Assembly: GCA_947371645.1 (NCBI GenBank)
Contig: CANBQJ010000037.1
Location: 1-22,522, forward strand
Length of the DNA: 22,522 nt
Source: Burkholderiales bacterium
GTDB taxonomy: Bacteria; Pseudomonadota; Gammaproteobacteria; Burkholderiales; Burkholderiaceae
Reading direction: 5' to 3'
Positions 14,779 to 22,522 of this stretch are shown here, piece by piece. The notes below the pieces were generated by a model. That model was not told the origin of the DNA and did not search any database. It worked only from the letters and a program-made list of their open reading frames with translations. The translations under genes and the position numbers were made by a program. Each line of letters opens with the position of its first letter. Within the stretch, counting starts at the first letter, position 1.

Positions 14779-16279
14779 ACACATGATGAAGGCCTTGCCG
14801 GTGCTGGTGGCCCTGGGCCTGTCGGCCTGCTCGATGACACCGGTCTACCAGCGCCCGCAGGCCGCCGTGCCTGGCCAGTTCCCTGAAGTTGCGGCTTCTG
14901 CCCCCGTCGCTGGGGCGGCTTCAGACGCCGCCAGGGCAGACGCCAAAGCAGGCGATCAGGTGCCCGTGCCCTGGGCCAGCTACTTCCCGGATGCCCGCCT
15001 GCAGCGCCTGGTCAAGCTGTCGCTGGACGGCAACCGTGACCTGCGCGTGGCCCTGCGCAACGTCGATCAATTGCGTGCTGCCTACCAGGTCACCGACGCC
15101 GACCGCTTCCCCACGCTCAACGGCACCGTGAACGGCTCCCGAGGGCCGACCACCGTGGCGCCGTACAAGCTCACCACCATCGTGCAAGGTGGCGTGACGG
15201 TGGCTTCCTATGAGCTGGACCTGTTTGGCCGCGTGCGCGCCCTGAGCGAAGCCGCAGCCGCGCAGCTGCTGGCCTCGGAGTCCGGTCAGCAGGCGGCCCA
15301 GGTCACGCTGGTGTCTGCGGTGGCCAATGCCTACTACAGCCTGTGGGCCGATCGCTGGCAACTGGCCCTGGCCAACGAGACCCTGCGCACCCGCGGCGAC
15401 TCGCTCAAGCTCCTGCAGTTGAAGTTCGACAGTGGCGTGCTCAATGAGCTCGACCTGCGCTCCGGAGAGTCCCTGGTGCAGGCCGCCAAGGTGACGCAGG
15501 CCCAGTCGCAGCGCCAGTGGGCGCAAGACCTCAACGCCTTGCAGCTGCTGCTTGGCCAGGGCGTGCCCGCCGACCTGCTGCCCCCGGAGGTCGACGCCAA
15601 GCTGCTGACGCCGCCTGCCAGCAAGCCCAACGGCAAGCCGGTGGCCAACGTGGCCGCCACCGACATCCAGCTGTGGCCAGACCTGCCAGAGCTGCCCGTG
15701 GGCCTGTCGTCAGACCTGTTGCTGCAGCGCCCGGACGTGGTCCAGGCCGAGCAAGGCCTGATCGCCGCCAACGCCAACATCGGTGCGGCCCGCGCAGCGC
15801 GCTTCCCGCGCATCAGCCTGACGGCCAGCGCTGGCGTGGTCAGCGACTCCTTGAACGGCCTGTTCAGCGATGGGCACAACGCCTGGAGCATCGCGCCTTC
15901 GGTCAGCGTGCCCTTGCTGGACTTTGGCCGCAGCGCCGCCAACGTGGACGCGGCGGTGGCCCGCAAGGACATCGCCGTTGCGCAGTACGACAAGGCGCTG
16001 CAAACCGCGTTCAAGGAAGTGGCCGATGCCCTGGTGGCGCGCCGCACCTGGGTGGACCAGGCCCAGGCCCAGGCCGCACAGGCCGAGGCCGAAGCCCAGC
16101 GCCTGCGCCTGTCCACGCTGCGCTACGACACCGGCGTGGCCAGCCAGCTGGACCTGCTGGACGCCCAACGCGCGTGGTTCGCGGCCCAGCAGGCGCTGAT
16201 CGTGGCGCAGCTGTCGCGCCAGCAGTCCCAGATCAGCCTGTACAAGGCGCTGGGCGGCGGGGCGCTGAACAGCAACTGA
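14768..16279 (+). CDS. Efflux outer-membrane lipoprotein channel (OprM/NodT-type)
   Basis: This 503-residue member of the TolC/OEP family has a lipoprotein signal with lipobox LSAC at Cys21, followed by the family start SMTPVYQRP. Two repeated OEP domains occupy about 75-270 and 300-495, with features such as ASYELDLFGRVR (first) and LLDFGRSAANVDAA (second). It forms the trimeric outer-membrane duct that completes the tripartite pump. The ATG at 14768 was chosen because GAGGAAG lies at a proper distance and gives a complete lipoprotein signal; ATGs at 14783 and 14786 would leave a shorter n-region. It overlaps the pump gene by 11 bases. Confidence 0.94.
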   Translation: MRNEHMMKALPVLVALGLSACSMTPVYQRPQAAVPGQFPEVAASAPVAGAASDAARADAKAGDQVPVPWASYFPDARLQRLVKLSLDGNRDLRVALRNVDQLRAAYQVTDADRFPTLNGTVNGSRGPTTVAPYKLTTIVQGGVTVASYELDLFGRVRALSEAAAAQLLASESGQQAAQVTLVSAVANAYYSLWADRWQLALANETLRTRGDSLKLLQLKFDSGVLNELDLRSGESLVQAAKVTQAQSQRQWAQDLNALQLLLGQGVPADLLPPEVDAKLLTPPASKPNGKPVANVAATDIQLWPDLPELPVGLSSDLLLQRPDVVQAEQGLIAANANIGAARAARFPRISLTASAGVVSDSLNGLFSDGHNAWSIAPSVSVPLLDFGRSAANVDAAVARKDIAVAQYDKALQTAFKEVADALVARRTWVDQAQAQAAQAEAEAQRLRLSTLRYDTGVASQLDLLDAQRAWFAAQQALIVAQLSRQQSQISLYKALGGGALNSN

Positions 16280-16294
16280 TCCCCTGGGGGATCA
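16277..16294. terminator. Palindromic stem at convergent gene ends
   Basis: TGATCCCC and GGGGATCA form an inverted repeat that includes the stop codon of the channel gene and falls in the 21-base gap before the end of the convergent sapC gene. A stem of seven pairs with a tight loop is possible on either strand. There is no T-run, so bidirectional termination is only a suggestion. Confidence 0.35.
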
Positions 16295-16300
16295 CAGCCT

Positions 16301-17050
16301 TCAGGCCGTCAAGGCGGCGGCCTGGAGGCGTTCATTGAGGCGCGCGCCCAGCTTGTTGACGTTGTTCATCGACAGCAGGTGGGCGTAGACCCAGCCCATG
16401 GCGCCCGAGGCGAACAGCGACTGAACGGTGTCGGGCGGCAGGGCCTTGAACTTGTTTTCGTCGATCACCTTGAAGCCTTGCAGCACGGTGCGCTGGCCGT
16501 TGAATTCGTGCGCGATGCTGCGGTCGATCAGCAGGCCCAGGTCTTCGATTTCTTTCACCCACTGCGCGCTGAGCTTGAGGTCCTGGTGGTAGCCCAGCAG
16601 CAGGTTCTGCACGTTCTGCAGGTAGGCCGAGGGCTTGCCTTCGGCGTCGAACAGGGCTTCGCCTTCGGTGTGGCTGCAGCCCTCATAGGCCTCGTCAAAG
16701 CACACGGTCATTTCTTCATTGCCGGCCTGCTCGGCCAGTACGAAGGGGTAGCGGCGCACGTAGGCGGGCACGTAGCGCAGCTCGCCCCATCGGCCTTGAT
16801 CGTCCACCATCAGGTTTTCGTTTTCGCGCAGGCCCACCAGGGCGATCAGGGCGCTGCCCTCGTGGGTGGAGACGAACACGCAGGGGTAGTCCAGCGCGGC
16901 CATGGGCAGTTCGCTGGCGGCCAGCAGCACCGAATGGGTGTCGCGGGCAAAGCCCAAGCCCTTGGTCGAGGGCTTCATGCGCAGTTCGCGGTGGGCTTGG
17001 ATTTGCAGCGCCGCAATGCGCTCGTAGAAATGCAGGGTCTTGTTGCTCAT
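16301..17050 (-). CDS. SapC-family protein
   Basis: This 249-residue protein fits the SapC family, named after a gene linked to S-layer export in Campylobacter, with unknown biochemical role. The conserved core is visible as FVSTHEGSALIALVGLRENENLMVD (about residues 58-82; segment ENLMVDDQGRWGELRYVPAY overlaps) and the following VRRYPFVLA. I see no signal peptide or membrane segment. It is a single gene, convergent with the efflux operon and divergent from ubiA. In other bacteria, relatives often lie next to TonB-dependent receptors and halogenases, which are absent here. Family assignment is firm; function is not. Confidence 0.85.
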   Translation of the reverse strand: MSNKTLHFYERIAALQIQAHRELRMKPSTKGLGFARDTHSVLLAASELPMAALDYPCVFVSTHEGSALIALVGLRENENLMVDDQGRWGELRYVPAYVRRYPFVLAEQAGNEEMTVCFDEAYEGCSHTEGEALFDAEGKPSAYLQNVQNLLLGYHQDLKLSAQWVKEIEDLGLLIDRSIAHEFNGQRTVLQGFKVIDENKFKALPPDTVQSLFASGAMGWVYAHLLSMNNVNKLGARLNERLQAAALTA

Positions 17051-17171
17051 GTGTAGGGCCTGATGGGGCCACAGCGGCCCCCTGAAAGCGTCACGCAGCT
17101 TACGTCGTCAGTGATGACACAATCGTGAGCGTTGTCCCTGAAATCCATGGTTTCCACCTGCCAGATTTGAC
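17051..17171. other. Divergent intergenic region between sapC and ubiA
   Basis: This 121-base gap should hold the promoters for both genes. It contains a GGGGCC-N5-GGCCCC inverted repeat (17066-17082) close to the sapC start and an imperfect dyad GTCGTCA-N-TGATGAC (17104-17118). I could not assign a convincing -35/-10 pair to either gene. Confidence 0.4.
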
Positions 17172-18053
17172 GTGAGCGCCACCCAACTGCCCCTGCGCGA
17201 ACGCTGCGGCCTCTACCTCGACCTCATCCGCTGGGACCGTCCCCAAGGCTGGCTGCTCCTGCTGTGGCCCACCTGGCTGGCCCTGTGGCTGGCGGCGGGC
17301 GGCTTCCCTGGCTGGCACGTGCTGGCCGTGTTCACCTTGGGCACCGTGCTGATGCGCAGCGCCGGTTGCGCCGTCAACGACGTGGCCGACCGCGACTTCG
17401 ACCGCCATGTGGCCCGCACGGCTCAGCGTCCCATCACCAGCGGCAAGCTGTCGGTCACAGAGGCCCTGGCCGTGGGCGCGGTGCTGGCCCTGCTGGCCTT
17501 TGGCCTGGTGCTCACGCTCAACACCGCCACGGTGCTGGCTTCGTTTGGGGCGCTGGCCATCACCATCATTTACCCCTTCACCAAGCGCTTCTTCGCCATG
17601 CCTCAGGCCGTGCTGGGCGTGGCCTTCAGCTTCGGCATCCCCATGGCCTTCCTGGCGCTGGACAAGGGCCTGCCACCCACGGTGGGCTGGCTGCTGGCGG
17701 GCAACCTGCTGTGGGTGCTGGCCTACGACACCGAGTACGCCATGGTCGACCGCGAAGACGACCTCAAGATCGGCATGCGCACCTCGGCGATCACCCTGGG
17801 GCGCTTCGACGTGGTTGGGGTGGCTCTGTTTTATGCACTGGGCATCGCCAGCTGGGCGTGGGCCGCGCAGCTGTCCGGCATGGGCTTGTTCACGGCCTTG
17901 GGGCTGGGTGCTTCAGCCGTTCAGGCCGTGTGGCACATCACACTGATCCGTGGGCGTGAGCGCATGGCCTGCTTCAAGGCCTTCCGCGCCAACCACTGGC
18001 TGGGCTTGAGCGTGTGGCTGGGCGTGGCGCTGGACGCGCTGGCCCGCACCTGA
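17172..18053 (+). CDS. ubiA: 4-hydroxybenzoate polyprenyltransferase UbiA
   Basis: This 293-residue integral membrane prenyltransferase attaches the polyprenyl chain to 4-hydroxybenzoate in ubiquinone synthesis. The first aspartate-rich motif is at residues 69-77 (NDVADRDFD) and the second in a [12 protein letters not shown] segment near residue 190; both bind the magnesium-diphosphate. Around nine hydrophobic helices are visible and length fits. The start is GTG at 17172, as the frame has no ATG before the first helix, and its ribosome site is weak. It is divergent from sapC across 121 bases. Downstream proC is on the other strand. Confidence 0.95.
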   Translation: MSATQLPLRERCGLYLDLIRWDRPQGWLLLLWPTWLALWLAAGGFPGWHVLAVFTLGTVLMRSAGCAVNDVADRDFDRHVARTAQRPITSGKLSVTEALAVGAVLALLAFGLVLTLNTATVLASFGALAITIIYPFTKRFFAMPQAVLGVAFSFGIPMAFLALDKGLPPTVGWLLAGNLLWVLAYDTEYAMVDREDDLKIGMRTSAITLGRFDVVGVALFYALGIASWAWAAQLSGMGLFTALGLGASAVQAVWHITLIRGRERMACFKAFRANHWLGLSVWLGVALDALART

Positions 18054-18079
18054 GTTGCCTAACCAGCTCAGCGAAGACG

Positions 18080-18898
18080 TCAGCGCCCGAACTCGTCGCC
18101 CAGCTCGGCCGCACGGGCCTGGGCCGCACGCATGGCCGCCACGAAGCTGGCCTTCACGCCCTGTGCCTCCAGGTGGCTGAGCGCCGCATGGGTGGTGCCG
18201 CCTTTGGACGTGACCTTCTCTCGCAGCACCGCCGGGCTGTCCGTGGACTGCGCGGCCAGGCTGGTGGCGCCACCAAAGGTGGCCAGGGCCAGCTGGCGCC
18301 CTTGCTCGGCGCTCAGGCCCATGTCCTGGGCGGCCTGCACCATGGTCTCGATGAAATAGAACACGTAAGCAGGCCCTGAACCCGACAAGGCGGTGACCAC
18401 ATCCAGCTGGGCTTCGTCGTCCACCCAGATCGACTGTCCGGTGGGCCTGACCATGCCTTCGATCTGCGCGCGCTCTGCCGCCGAGACCTCGGGCCGGGCG
18501 TACAGCCCCGTCATGCCCTGGCCGACCAGGGCCGGGGTGTTGGGCATGGCCCGCACGATGCGGGGGCTGCCCAGCAGGCGTGCCATGTCGGTGGTGCGCA
18601 GGCCAGCCATCACGCTGTAGTGCAAGGCCTGGGGCGCGAAGGCGGCGGCTTGTGCCGCGGCTTCCTTGAACTGCTGGGGCTTCACCGCCCAGACCACCAC
18701 GGCGGCGCTGCCCAGGCTGGCCGATGCGGCGGCCTCGGTGCGCACGCCCAGCGTGGCTTCGAGCTTGGCGCGTTGTGCGGCCACCGGGTCGACCACCAGG
18801 ACCTGTCCGGGGGCGTGGCCGTCACGGATCAGGCCACCGATGATGGCGGTGGCCATGTTGCCGCCGCCGATGAATACGATGAGGGGAGCGTTCGTCAT
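18080..18898 (-). CDS. proC: Pyrroline-5-carboxylate reductase ProC
   Basis: This 272-residue enzyme catalyses the last step of proline synthesis, the NAD(P)H-dependent reduction of pyrroline-5-carboxylate. The N-terminal dinucleotide site is FIGGGNMATAIIGGL (9-23). Further family marks are AMPNTPALVGQGMTGL, the GSGPAYVFYFIE segment (about residue 170) and TSKGGTTHAAL near the end. Length is normal. It begins 7 bases after the hybrid kinase gene on the same strand, so it is probably transcribed from the upstream genes. It is convergent with ubiA across 26 bases. Confidence 0.96.
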   Translation of the reverse strand: MTNAPLIVFIGGGNMATAIIGGLIRDGHAPGQVLVVDPVAAQRAKLEATLGVRTEAAASASLGSAAVVVWAVKPQQFKEAAAQAAAFAPQALHYSVMAGLRTTDMARLLGSPRIVRAMPNTPALVGQGMTGLYARPEVSAAERAQIEGMVRPTGQSIWVDDEAQLDVVTALSGSGPAYVFYFIETMVQAAQDMGLSAEQGRQLALATFGGATSLAAQSTDSPAVLREKVTSKGGTTHAALSHLEAQGVKASFVAAMRAAQARAAELGDEFGR

Positions 18899-18905
18899 CC
18901 CGCCA

Positions 18906-20777
18906 TCATGCCGCAGGCGCTGCGCCCTTGGTGCTGTCGTCCAGCAGGTGCATCAGCGCGTCGGCGTGCAGGGGTTTGTGCAGCAGCTGCACGCCATTGG
19001 TCTGGGCTTCCAGCGCCAGGCTGGCCGAGGCCTCGCCGGTGAGCAGGAAGGCAGGCAGCTCGTCGCCAAACTCATAGCGCAGCTGCCTCAGCACGTCCAG
19101 GCCGTTGACGCTCAGGCCCAGGCGGTGGTCGCTGATCAGCGCCACGGGCATCTCGCCTTCGGCCATCTCGCCGGCTTCCTGCAGAGCGATGAGGGCCTGG
19201 AGGGCCGCCTCCGGCGTGCTGCCCGCCGCCGGCAGCCAGCCGTTTTGCCGGAGCACCAGGGCGGTGCCTTCCAGCACATCCGGCTCATCGTCGATCAGCA
19301 CGACGGCGCGGGGGCGGCGGGGCCCGGTGGTTTCGTCAGGCGGCGCTGCGACAGGGGATTCCGGTTCTGCGGGGGCCGCCGGCGCGGCTTCGAGCGCGGG
19401 CATCAGCACCTCGGCCGGCACCAGGCGCGGCACCTGCACCGAAAACACGGAGCCCCGCCCGGGCCGGGACAGCAGGCTCACCGGTGTGGGCCCCAATATG
19501 GACAGCCGCCGCACCACGGCCAGCCCCAGGCCCAGGCCCTCACCGCTGCGGCGCGCCTCGTTGTTGGCCTGGAAGTAGTCTTCGAAGATGCGGTAACGGT
19601 GGTGGCGCTCGATGCCGACGCCGGTGTCCCACACCTGGCACAGCACGGCGGCGCCTCGCACGCGTGCGCGCAGCCGCACCTCACCGCGTTCGGTGTAGCG
19701 CACCGCGTTGTTGAGCAGGTTGCGCAAGATGCGCTCCAGCAGGTGCGGGTCCACCTGCACCCACAGCTTGGTGGGTTCGATGTGCCAGTGCAGGCCCTTG
19801 TGCTCGCACAACGCCGAGAACTCGGTGTCCAGCTTGGCCCACAGCTGGGCCAGGGGCATGGCCTGCGATTTGTATTCGATGCGCTGGGCGTCGATGCGGG
19901 CCACGTCGAACATCTTTTCGAACATGGTGCTCAGTGAGCCCAGCGTGGTCTGGATCTTGGTCAGCAGGGTCTCGCCCTGCTCGGCCGCCACGTGGGGCTT
20001 GAGCGCGCTGCTCAGCAGCATCATCACGTGCAGGGGCTGGCGCAGGTCGTGGCTGGCGGCGGCAAAGAACTCGCTCTTCTGGCGGTCGGCGCTTTCGGCC
20101 CGCGCCTTGGCCAGCGGCACCTTGTTGATCTCATCGCGCAGCTGCAGCACCAGGTCGGCGTTCTCATGGCGCAGCAAGGCGCCTTCCCGCAGGCGGCGGC
20201 TGATGTTCTGCGCCACGATCAGGCAGGTCAGCAGCGAGGCCACCATCACCACCGCCAGGTAGCTGGTGTCCGAGGTGCCGAACCAGAACAGCCGCGTGGC
20301 CGTGATGACCAGCAAGGGCAAGCTGCCGGCAAAGGCCGCGCCCCAGTCCTGGATGGTCGACAGGGTGATGGTGAAGGCGTAGACGATGGCCGCGGCCACC
20401 AGCGACATCTGCCATTCCAGGCTGGCCGCGCCCAGCAGGCCCGCGGACATCATCCCCCACAGGCTGCTTTGCGCCGCGTGCCACCACAACAGGCGCTCAC
20501 GCCACAGGGTGAACCGCTCGGCCGATATTTCATCGTGCTGGCGCCGTCGGGAGCTGACGGTGGCCACCAGCCACACGATGCACAGGCCGGCGGCGGGCAA
20601 CACCCAGGTGATGATGGGCACGGGCCAGTCCCGCACCATCCAGCACAACATGAAGAGGCCCAGGCCCTGGCCCATGATGGCGCTGGGCGCCGTGGCCCAG
20701 CTGTCTTGCAGGGTCTGCAACTCGATGCGGGCTTCGATCGGGGAGAGGCCCCGAAGCGAGTTCCGCAACAGGTTCAC
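18906..20777 (-). CDS. Membrane-bound hybrid sensor histidine kinase with C-terminal receiver
   Basis: This 623-residue protein has about six hydrophobic segments between residues 33 and 190, with no large periplasmic domain. Then come a short coiled coil, a HisKA domain with phospho-acceptor His243 (SHDLRQPLH), and an HATPase_c domain with N-box NLLNNAVRY (353-361), G1 DTGVGIE (384-390) and G2 GEGLGLGL (412-419). An alanine and proline-rich linker leads to a receiver domain with the acidic pair DDEPD (496-500), phospho-acceptor Asp550, Thr580 and Lys601. The start is GTG at 20777, which overlaps the regulator stop as GTGA and has a GGGAAGA site upstream. No histidine phosphotransfer protein is encoded nearby. 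Signal unknown. Confidence 0.9.
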   Translation of the reverse strand: MNLLRNSLRGLSPIEARIELQTLQDSWATAPSAIMGQGLGLFMLCWMVRDWPVPIITWVLPAAGLCIVWLVATVSSRRRQHDEISAERFTLWRERLLWWHAAQSSLWGMMSAGLLGAASLEWQMSLVAAAIVYAFTITLSTIQDWGAAFAGSLPLLVITATRLFWFGTSDTSYLAVVMVASLLTCLIVAQNISRRLREGALLRHENADLVLQLRDEINKVPLAKARAESADRQKSEFFAAASHDLRQPLHVMMLLSSALKPHVAAEQGETLLTKIQTTLGSLSTMFEKMFDVARIDAQRIEYKSQAMPLAQLWAKLDTEFSALCEHKGLHWHIEPTKLWVQVDPHLLERILRNLLNNAVRYTERGEVRLRARVRGAAVLCQVWDTGVGIERHHRYRIFEDYFQANNEARRSGEGLGLGLAVVRRLSILGPTPVSLLSRPGRGSVFSVQVPRLVPAEVLMPALEAAPAAPAEPESPVAAPPDETTGPRRPRAVVLIDDEPDVLEGTALVLRQNGWLPAAGSTPEAALQALIALQEAGEMAEGEMPVALISDHRLGLSVNGLDVLRQLRYEFGDELPAFLLTGEASASLALEAQTNGVQLLHKPLHADALMHLLDDSTKGAAPAA

Positions 20778-21550
20778 GCGGCGTCTTCCCGGCGGGCGGG
20801 CAGCGGCAGGGACATGCGGGCGTGCAAGCCGCCACTGCGCAGGGCGGCACTGCCACCCCCACCGGCTGGCGGCGAGGCCAGCAAGTCGGCGCCCGGGCTG
20901 CGCGAGCACAGCAACACCAGTTGCGTGCGGCTGTGCACGCCATAGGCGCGGAAAATGGCGCTGACGTGCAGCTTCACGGTTTCAGCGCTGATGCCCAGGG
21001 CCGTGGCAATGGCGTGGTTGGTGCAGCCTTTCAGGATCCACTGCAGCACGTCCTTCTGGCGGGGCGTCAGGCGCACGGTGCGCGGGGCGCCGCCGTGTTC
21101 GTCCTGCACGGGCCATTCAACCTCGTTGGGCGACAGCAACTCCGAGGGGAAATGCAGCCGGCCTTCGACCAGCGCCTTGAGCGCCGACATGAAGCCGTCG
21201 ATCTCGGCCAGCTTGGGGATGAAGCAGGAGGCACCATGGTGGATGCATTCCAGCGCCACCTGCACGTCGCTCTGGCCCGTGATGATGCCGATGCGTTGCG
21301 TGGGCGCGGCGGTCCGCATGGCCTGCAAGGTGGCCATGCCGCGGCTGTCCGGCAGCCCCAGGTCGAGCAGCACCACGTCCACCGGGTGGGTGTGCTGGGC
21401 CTCTTCCAGGCGCTGCAGGGCAGCGGCCAGCGTGCCGGCCTGAGAGAACAGGGCGTTCGGGTCCAGGCCACGGATGGCCTGCATCATGCCCTCACGGATC
21501 AGGCTGTGATCGTCAACCAGCAGGTAGTGGGGCTCGCGCATTGATTCCAT
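20774..21550 (-). CDS. NarL/LuxR-family response regulator
   Basis: This 258-residue regulator has an N-terminal receiver (about 7-125) with DDH at 13-15, phospho-acceptor Asp63 (LLDLGLPDS), Thr91 and Lys113. A LuxR-type helix-turn-helix follows at about 160-215 (LTPRQKDVLQWILKGCTNHAIA, then ALGISAETVKLHVSAIF; only fragments given). A glycine, alanine and arginine-rich tail of about 40 residues follows the DNA-binding domain, longer than in most NarL proteins. GGAG lies 8 bases before the ATG; an ATG at 21541 is an alternative. It overlaps the kinase start by four bases and is its likely partner. Target genes are unknown. Confidence 0.92.
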   Translation of the reverse strand: MESMREPHYLLVDDHSLIREGMMQAIRGLDPNALFSQAGTLAAALQRLEEAQHTHPVDVVLLDLGLPDSRGMATLQAMRTAAPTQRIGIITGQSDVQVALECIHHGASCFIPKLAEIDGFMSALKALVEGRLHFPSELLSPNEVEWPVQDEHGGAPRTVRLTPRQKDVLQWILKGCTNHAIATALGISAETVKLHVSAIFRAYGVHSRTQLVLLCSRSPGADLLASPPAGGGGSAALRSGGLHARMSLPLPARREDAA

Positions 21551-21572
21551 TCTTGTTTTCTCCGACCCACAT

Positions 21573-21589
21573 GTTAACGATGCGTTAAC
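21573..21589. repeat. GTTAACG dyad between yggS and the response regulator
   Basis: Perfect 7-base arms form GTTAACG-ATG-CGTTAAC, AT-rich in a GC-rich setting. It includes the yggS stop codon (21587-21585) and lies 23 bases upstream of the regulator start. It could be a protein-binding site, possibly for the regulator itself, or a small hairpin in the transcript. Confidence 0.5.
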
Positions 21590-22271
21590 GACGTCCGAAT
21601 AGGGCTGTCCCCACCCTGACCATCGTGGACCCCTCCACTATGGCGGCTTCCAGATCGGCACTCATCCCCATGGACAGGGTGTCCAGGGGAAAGCCCCGTG
21701 AACACAAGCTGTGAAACAGTTCACGGACTTCGCGCAAAGCCGCCCGTTGGGCCACCGGCTCGGCGCTGGGCGCGGGCAGGGCCATCAGCCCGCGCAGGCG
21801 CAGGCGGGGCAGGCTGGACACCCCCTGAGCCAGGGCCAGGGCTTCCCCGGGGGCCACGCCGCTTTTGGAGCCTTCGCCACTGGAATTCACCTGGATGCAC
21901 ACCTGCAGCGGGGGCAGGTGGGCGGGGCGCTGCTCGGACAAGCGCTGGGCGATCTTCAGCCGGTCCACGCTCTGCACCCAGTCAAACTGCTCTGCCACCA
22001 CCCGGGTCTTGTTGCTCTGCAGCGGGCCAATCAGGTGCCAGCACAGTTGCGTGCGCACGTCGGCCAGTTCGGCGATCTTGTCGATGGCCTCTTGCACGTA
22101 GTTCTCGCCAAAGGCCGCCTGCCCGGCGGCAAATGCCTCGCGCACGGCTGGCGCCGGGAAGGTTTTGCTCACCGCCAGCAAGGTCACGGCGTCGACCGGG
22201 CGGCCAGCCTGTGAACAAGCCTGGGAAATCCTGCCCCTCACGTCGTGCAGGTTCTGTGTGATCGTCGCCAT
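21585..22271 (-). CDS. yggS: YggS-family pyridoxal-phosphate homeostasis protein
   Basis: This 228-residue single-domain PLP-binding protein matches the YggS/PLPBP family, which buffers pyridoxal phosphate and affects amino-acid and keto-acid balance. Lys36 in LLAVSKTFP is the PLP-binding lysine. WHLIGPLQSNK, the SMGMSADLEAAI signature and GSTMVRVGTALFG at the C-terminus are all present. The ATG at 22271 was chosen because the family begins close to this point; ATGs at 22289 and 22307 give longer N-termini with no conserved sequence and none has a clear ribosome site. It is divergent from pilT and is followed by the response regulator after 34 bases. Confidence 0.94.
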   Translation of the reverse strand: MATITQNLHDVRGRISQACSQAGRPVDAVTLLAVSKTFPAPAVREAFAAGQAAFGENYVQEAIDKIAELADVRTQLCWHLIGPLQSNKTRVVAEQFDWVQSVDRLKIAQRLSEQRPAHLPPLQVCIQVNSSGEGSKSGVAPGEALALAQGVSSLPRLRLRGLMALPAPSAEPVAQRAALREVRELFHSLCSRGFPLDTLSMGMSADLEAAIVEGSTMVRVGTALFGRR

Positions 22272-22309
22272 AATGGTCTGTAAGGACATCTGCCAGGTTC
22301 GCATCATCC

Positions 22310-22522
22310 ATGGACATCACCCAACTGCTCTCGTTTTCCGTCAAGAACAAGGCATCTGACCTGCACTTGTCGGCCGGACTGCCGCCCATGATCCGGGTGC
22401 ACGGTGACGTGCGGCGCATCAACATCGATGCGCTGGACCACAAACAGGTCCACGACATGGTGTACGACATCATGAACGACAGCCAGCGCAAGATGTACGA
22501 AGAGACGCTGGAGTGCGACTTC
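22310..22522 (+). CDS. pilT: Type IV pilus retraction ATPase PilT (N-terminal part, cut by window end)
   Basis: The frame is open from the ATG at 22310 to the right edge, giving 71 residues. It begins MDITQLLSFSVKNKASDLHL and continues with SAGLPPMIRVHGDVRRI, the N-terminal PAS-like domain of PilT, the hexameric motor that retracts type IV pili. The nucleotide-binding parts lie beyond the window. Placement divergent from yggS is as in Pseudomonas aeruginosa. Only 38 bases separate the two start codons; a -10-like CATAAT (22269-22274) could serve pilT, with a poor -35. The ribosome site is weak. Confidence 0.93.
   Translation, partial: MDITQLLSFSVKNKASDLHLSAGLPPMIRVHGDVRRINIDALDHKQVHDMVYDIMNDSQRKMYEETLECDF

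Noticed and set aside
12625..14784. Very long open frame antisense to the RND pump gene
   Set aside because: It is a codon-bias shadow in GC-rich DNA: histidine- and glutamine-rich, no recognisable domain, and fully opposite a clear AcrB-type gene.
20778..20909. Upstream ATG for the hybrid kinase inside the regulator gene
   Set aside because: The extra 44 residues are arginine and proline-rich shadow sequence; the GTGA overlap at 20777 with a ribosome site is the better start.
1..22522. Mobile elements, integrase or attachment sites around the ars operon
   Set aside because: I found no transposase, integrase, tRNA or flanking repeats, and base composition by eye is like that of the neighbours, so transfer cannot be claimed from this window.

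Overview
The window is dense, GC-rich bacterial DNA (about two-thirds G+C by eye) with short intergenic gaps and no tRNA, rRNA, insertion sequence or CRISPR array that I could find. The gene families point to a betaproteobacterium, most likely order Burkholderiales: a DUF1840 protein ending in IVWGV, a SapC-family protein, ubiA, and yggS divergent from pilT. Genus cannot be fixed from the sequence alone.

Layout. (1) 8-3991, plus strand: an energised envelope operon with two tandem ExbD proteins, a TonB-like transducer, a putative 16-stranded-type porin and a secreted coiled-coil protein; exbB probably lies just left of the window. (2) 4025-5108, plus strand: a DUF1840 protein and a histidine phosphatase. 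(3) 9432-5109, minus strand: a six-gene arsenic operon, arsR - arsI-like - LMW-phosphatase-type arsC - aquaporin (aqpS-like) - glutaredoxin-type arsC - arsA. Its promoter and ArsR operator are visible, and the arsR transcript looks leaderless. (4) 10140-9526, minus strand, a TetR/AcrR-type repressor, divergent from 10307-16279, plus strand, a complete tripartite RND efflux operon (adaptor, pump, outer-membrane channel). A near-match to the classical AcrR operator lies between them. (5) 17050-16301, minus strand, a SapC-family protein; 17172-18053, plus strand, ubiA. (6) 22271-18080, minus strand: yggS, a NarL/LuxR-type response regulator, a membrane-bound hybrid histidine kinase and proC, closely spaced and probably one transcript. 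(7) 22310 to the right edge, plus strand: the first 71 codons of pilT.

How the genes fit together. In the arsenic operon, both arsenate reductases would turn arsenate into arsenite and the ArsI-like dioxygenase would break trivalent methylarsenical to arsenite. The only membrane protein present to release arsenite is the aquaporin; an ArsA ATPase is encoded, but no ArsB, Acr3 or ArsD is in the window. That mismatch is the most interesting biological question here. The RND operon is a standard repressor-controlled drug or solvent efflux system. The first operon pairs a private ExbD-ExbD-TonB module with a porin, which is not the usual TonB-dependent receptor partner. The two-component system sits between yggS and proC, genes often direct neighbours beside pilT in other proteobacteria.
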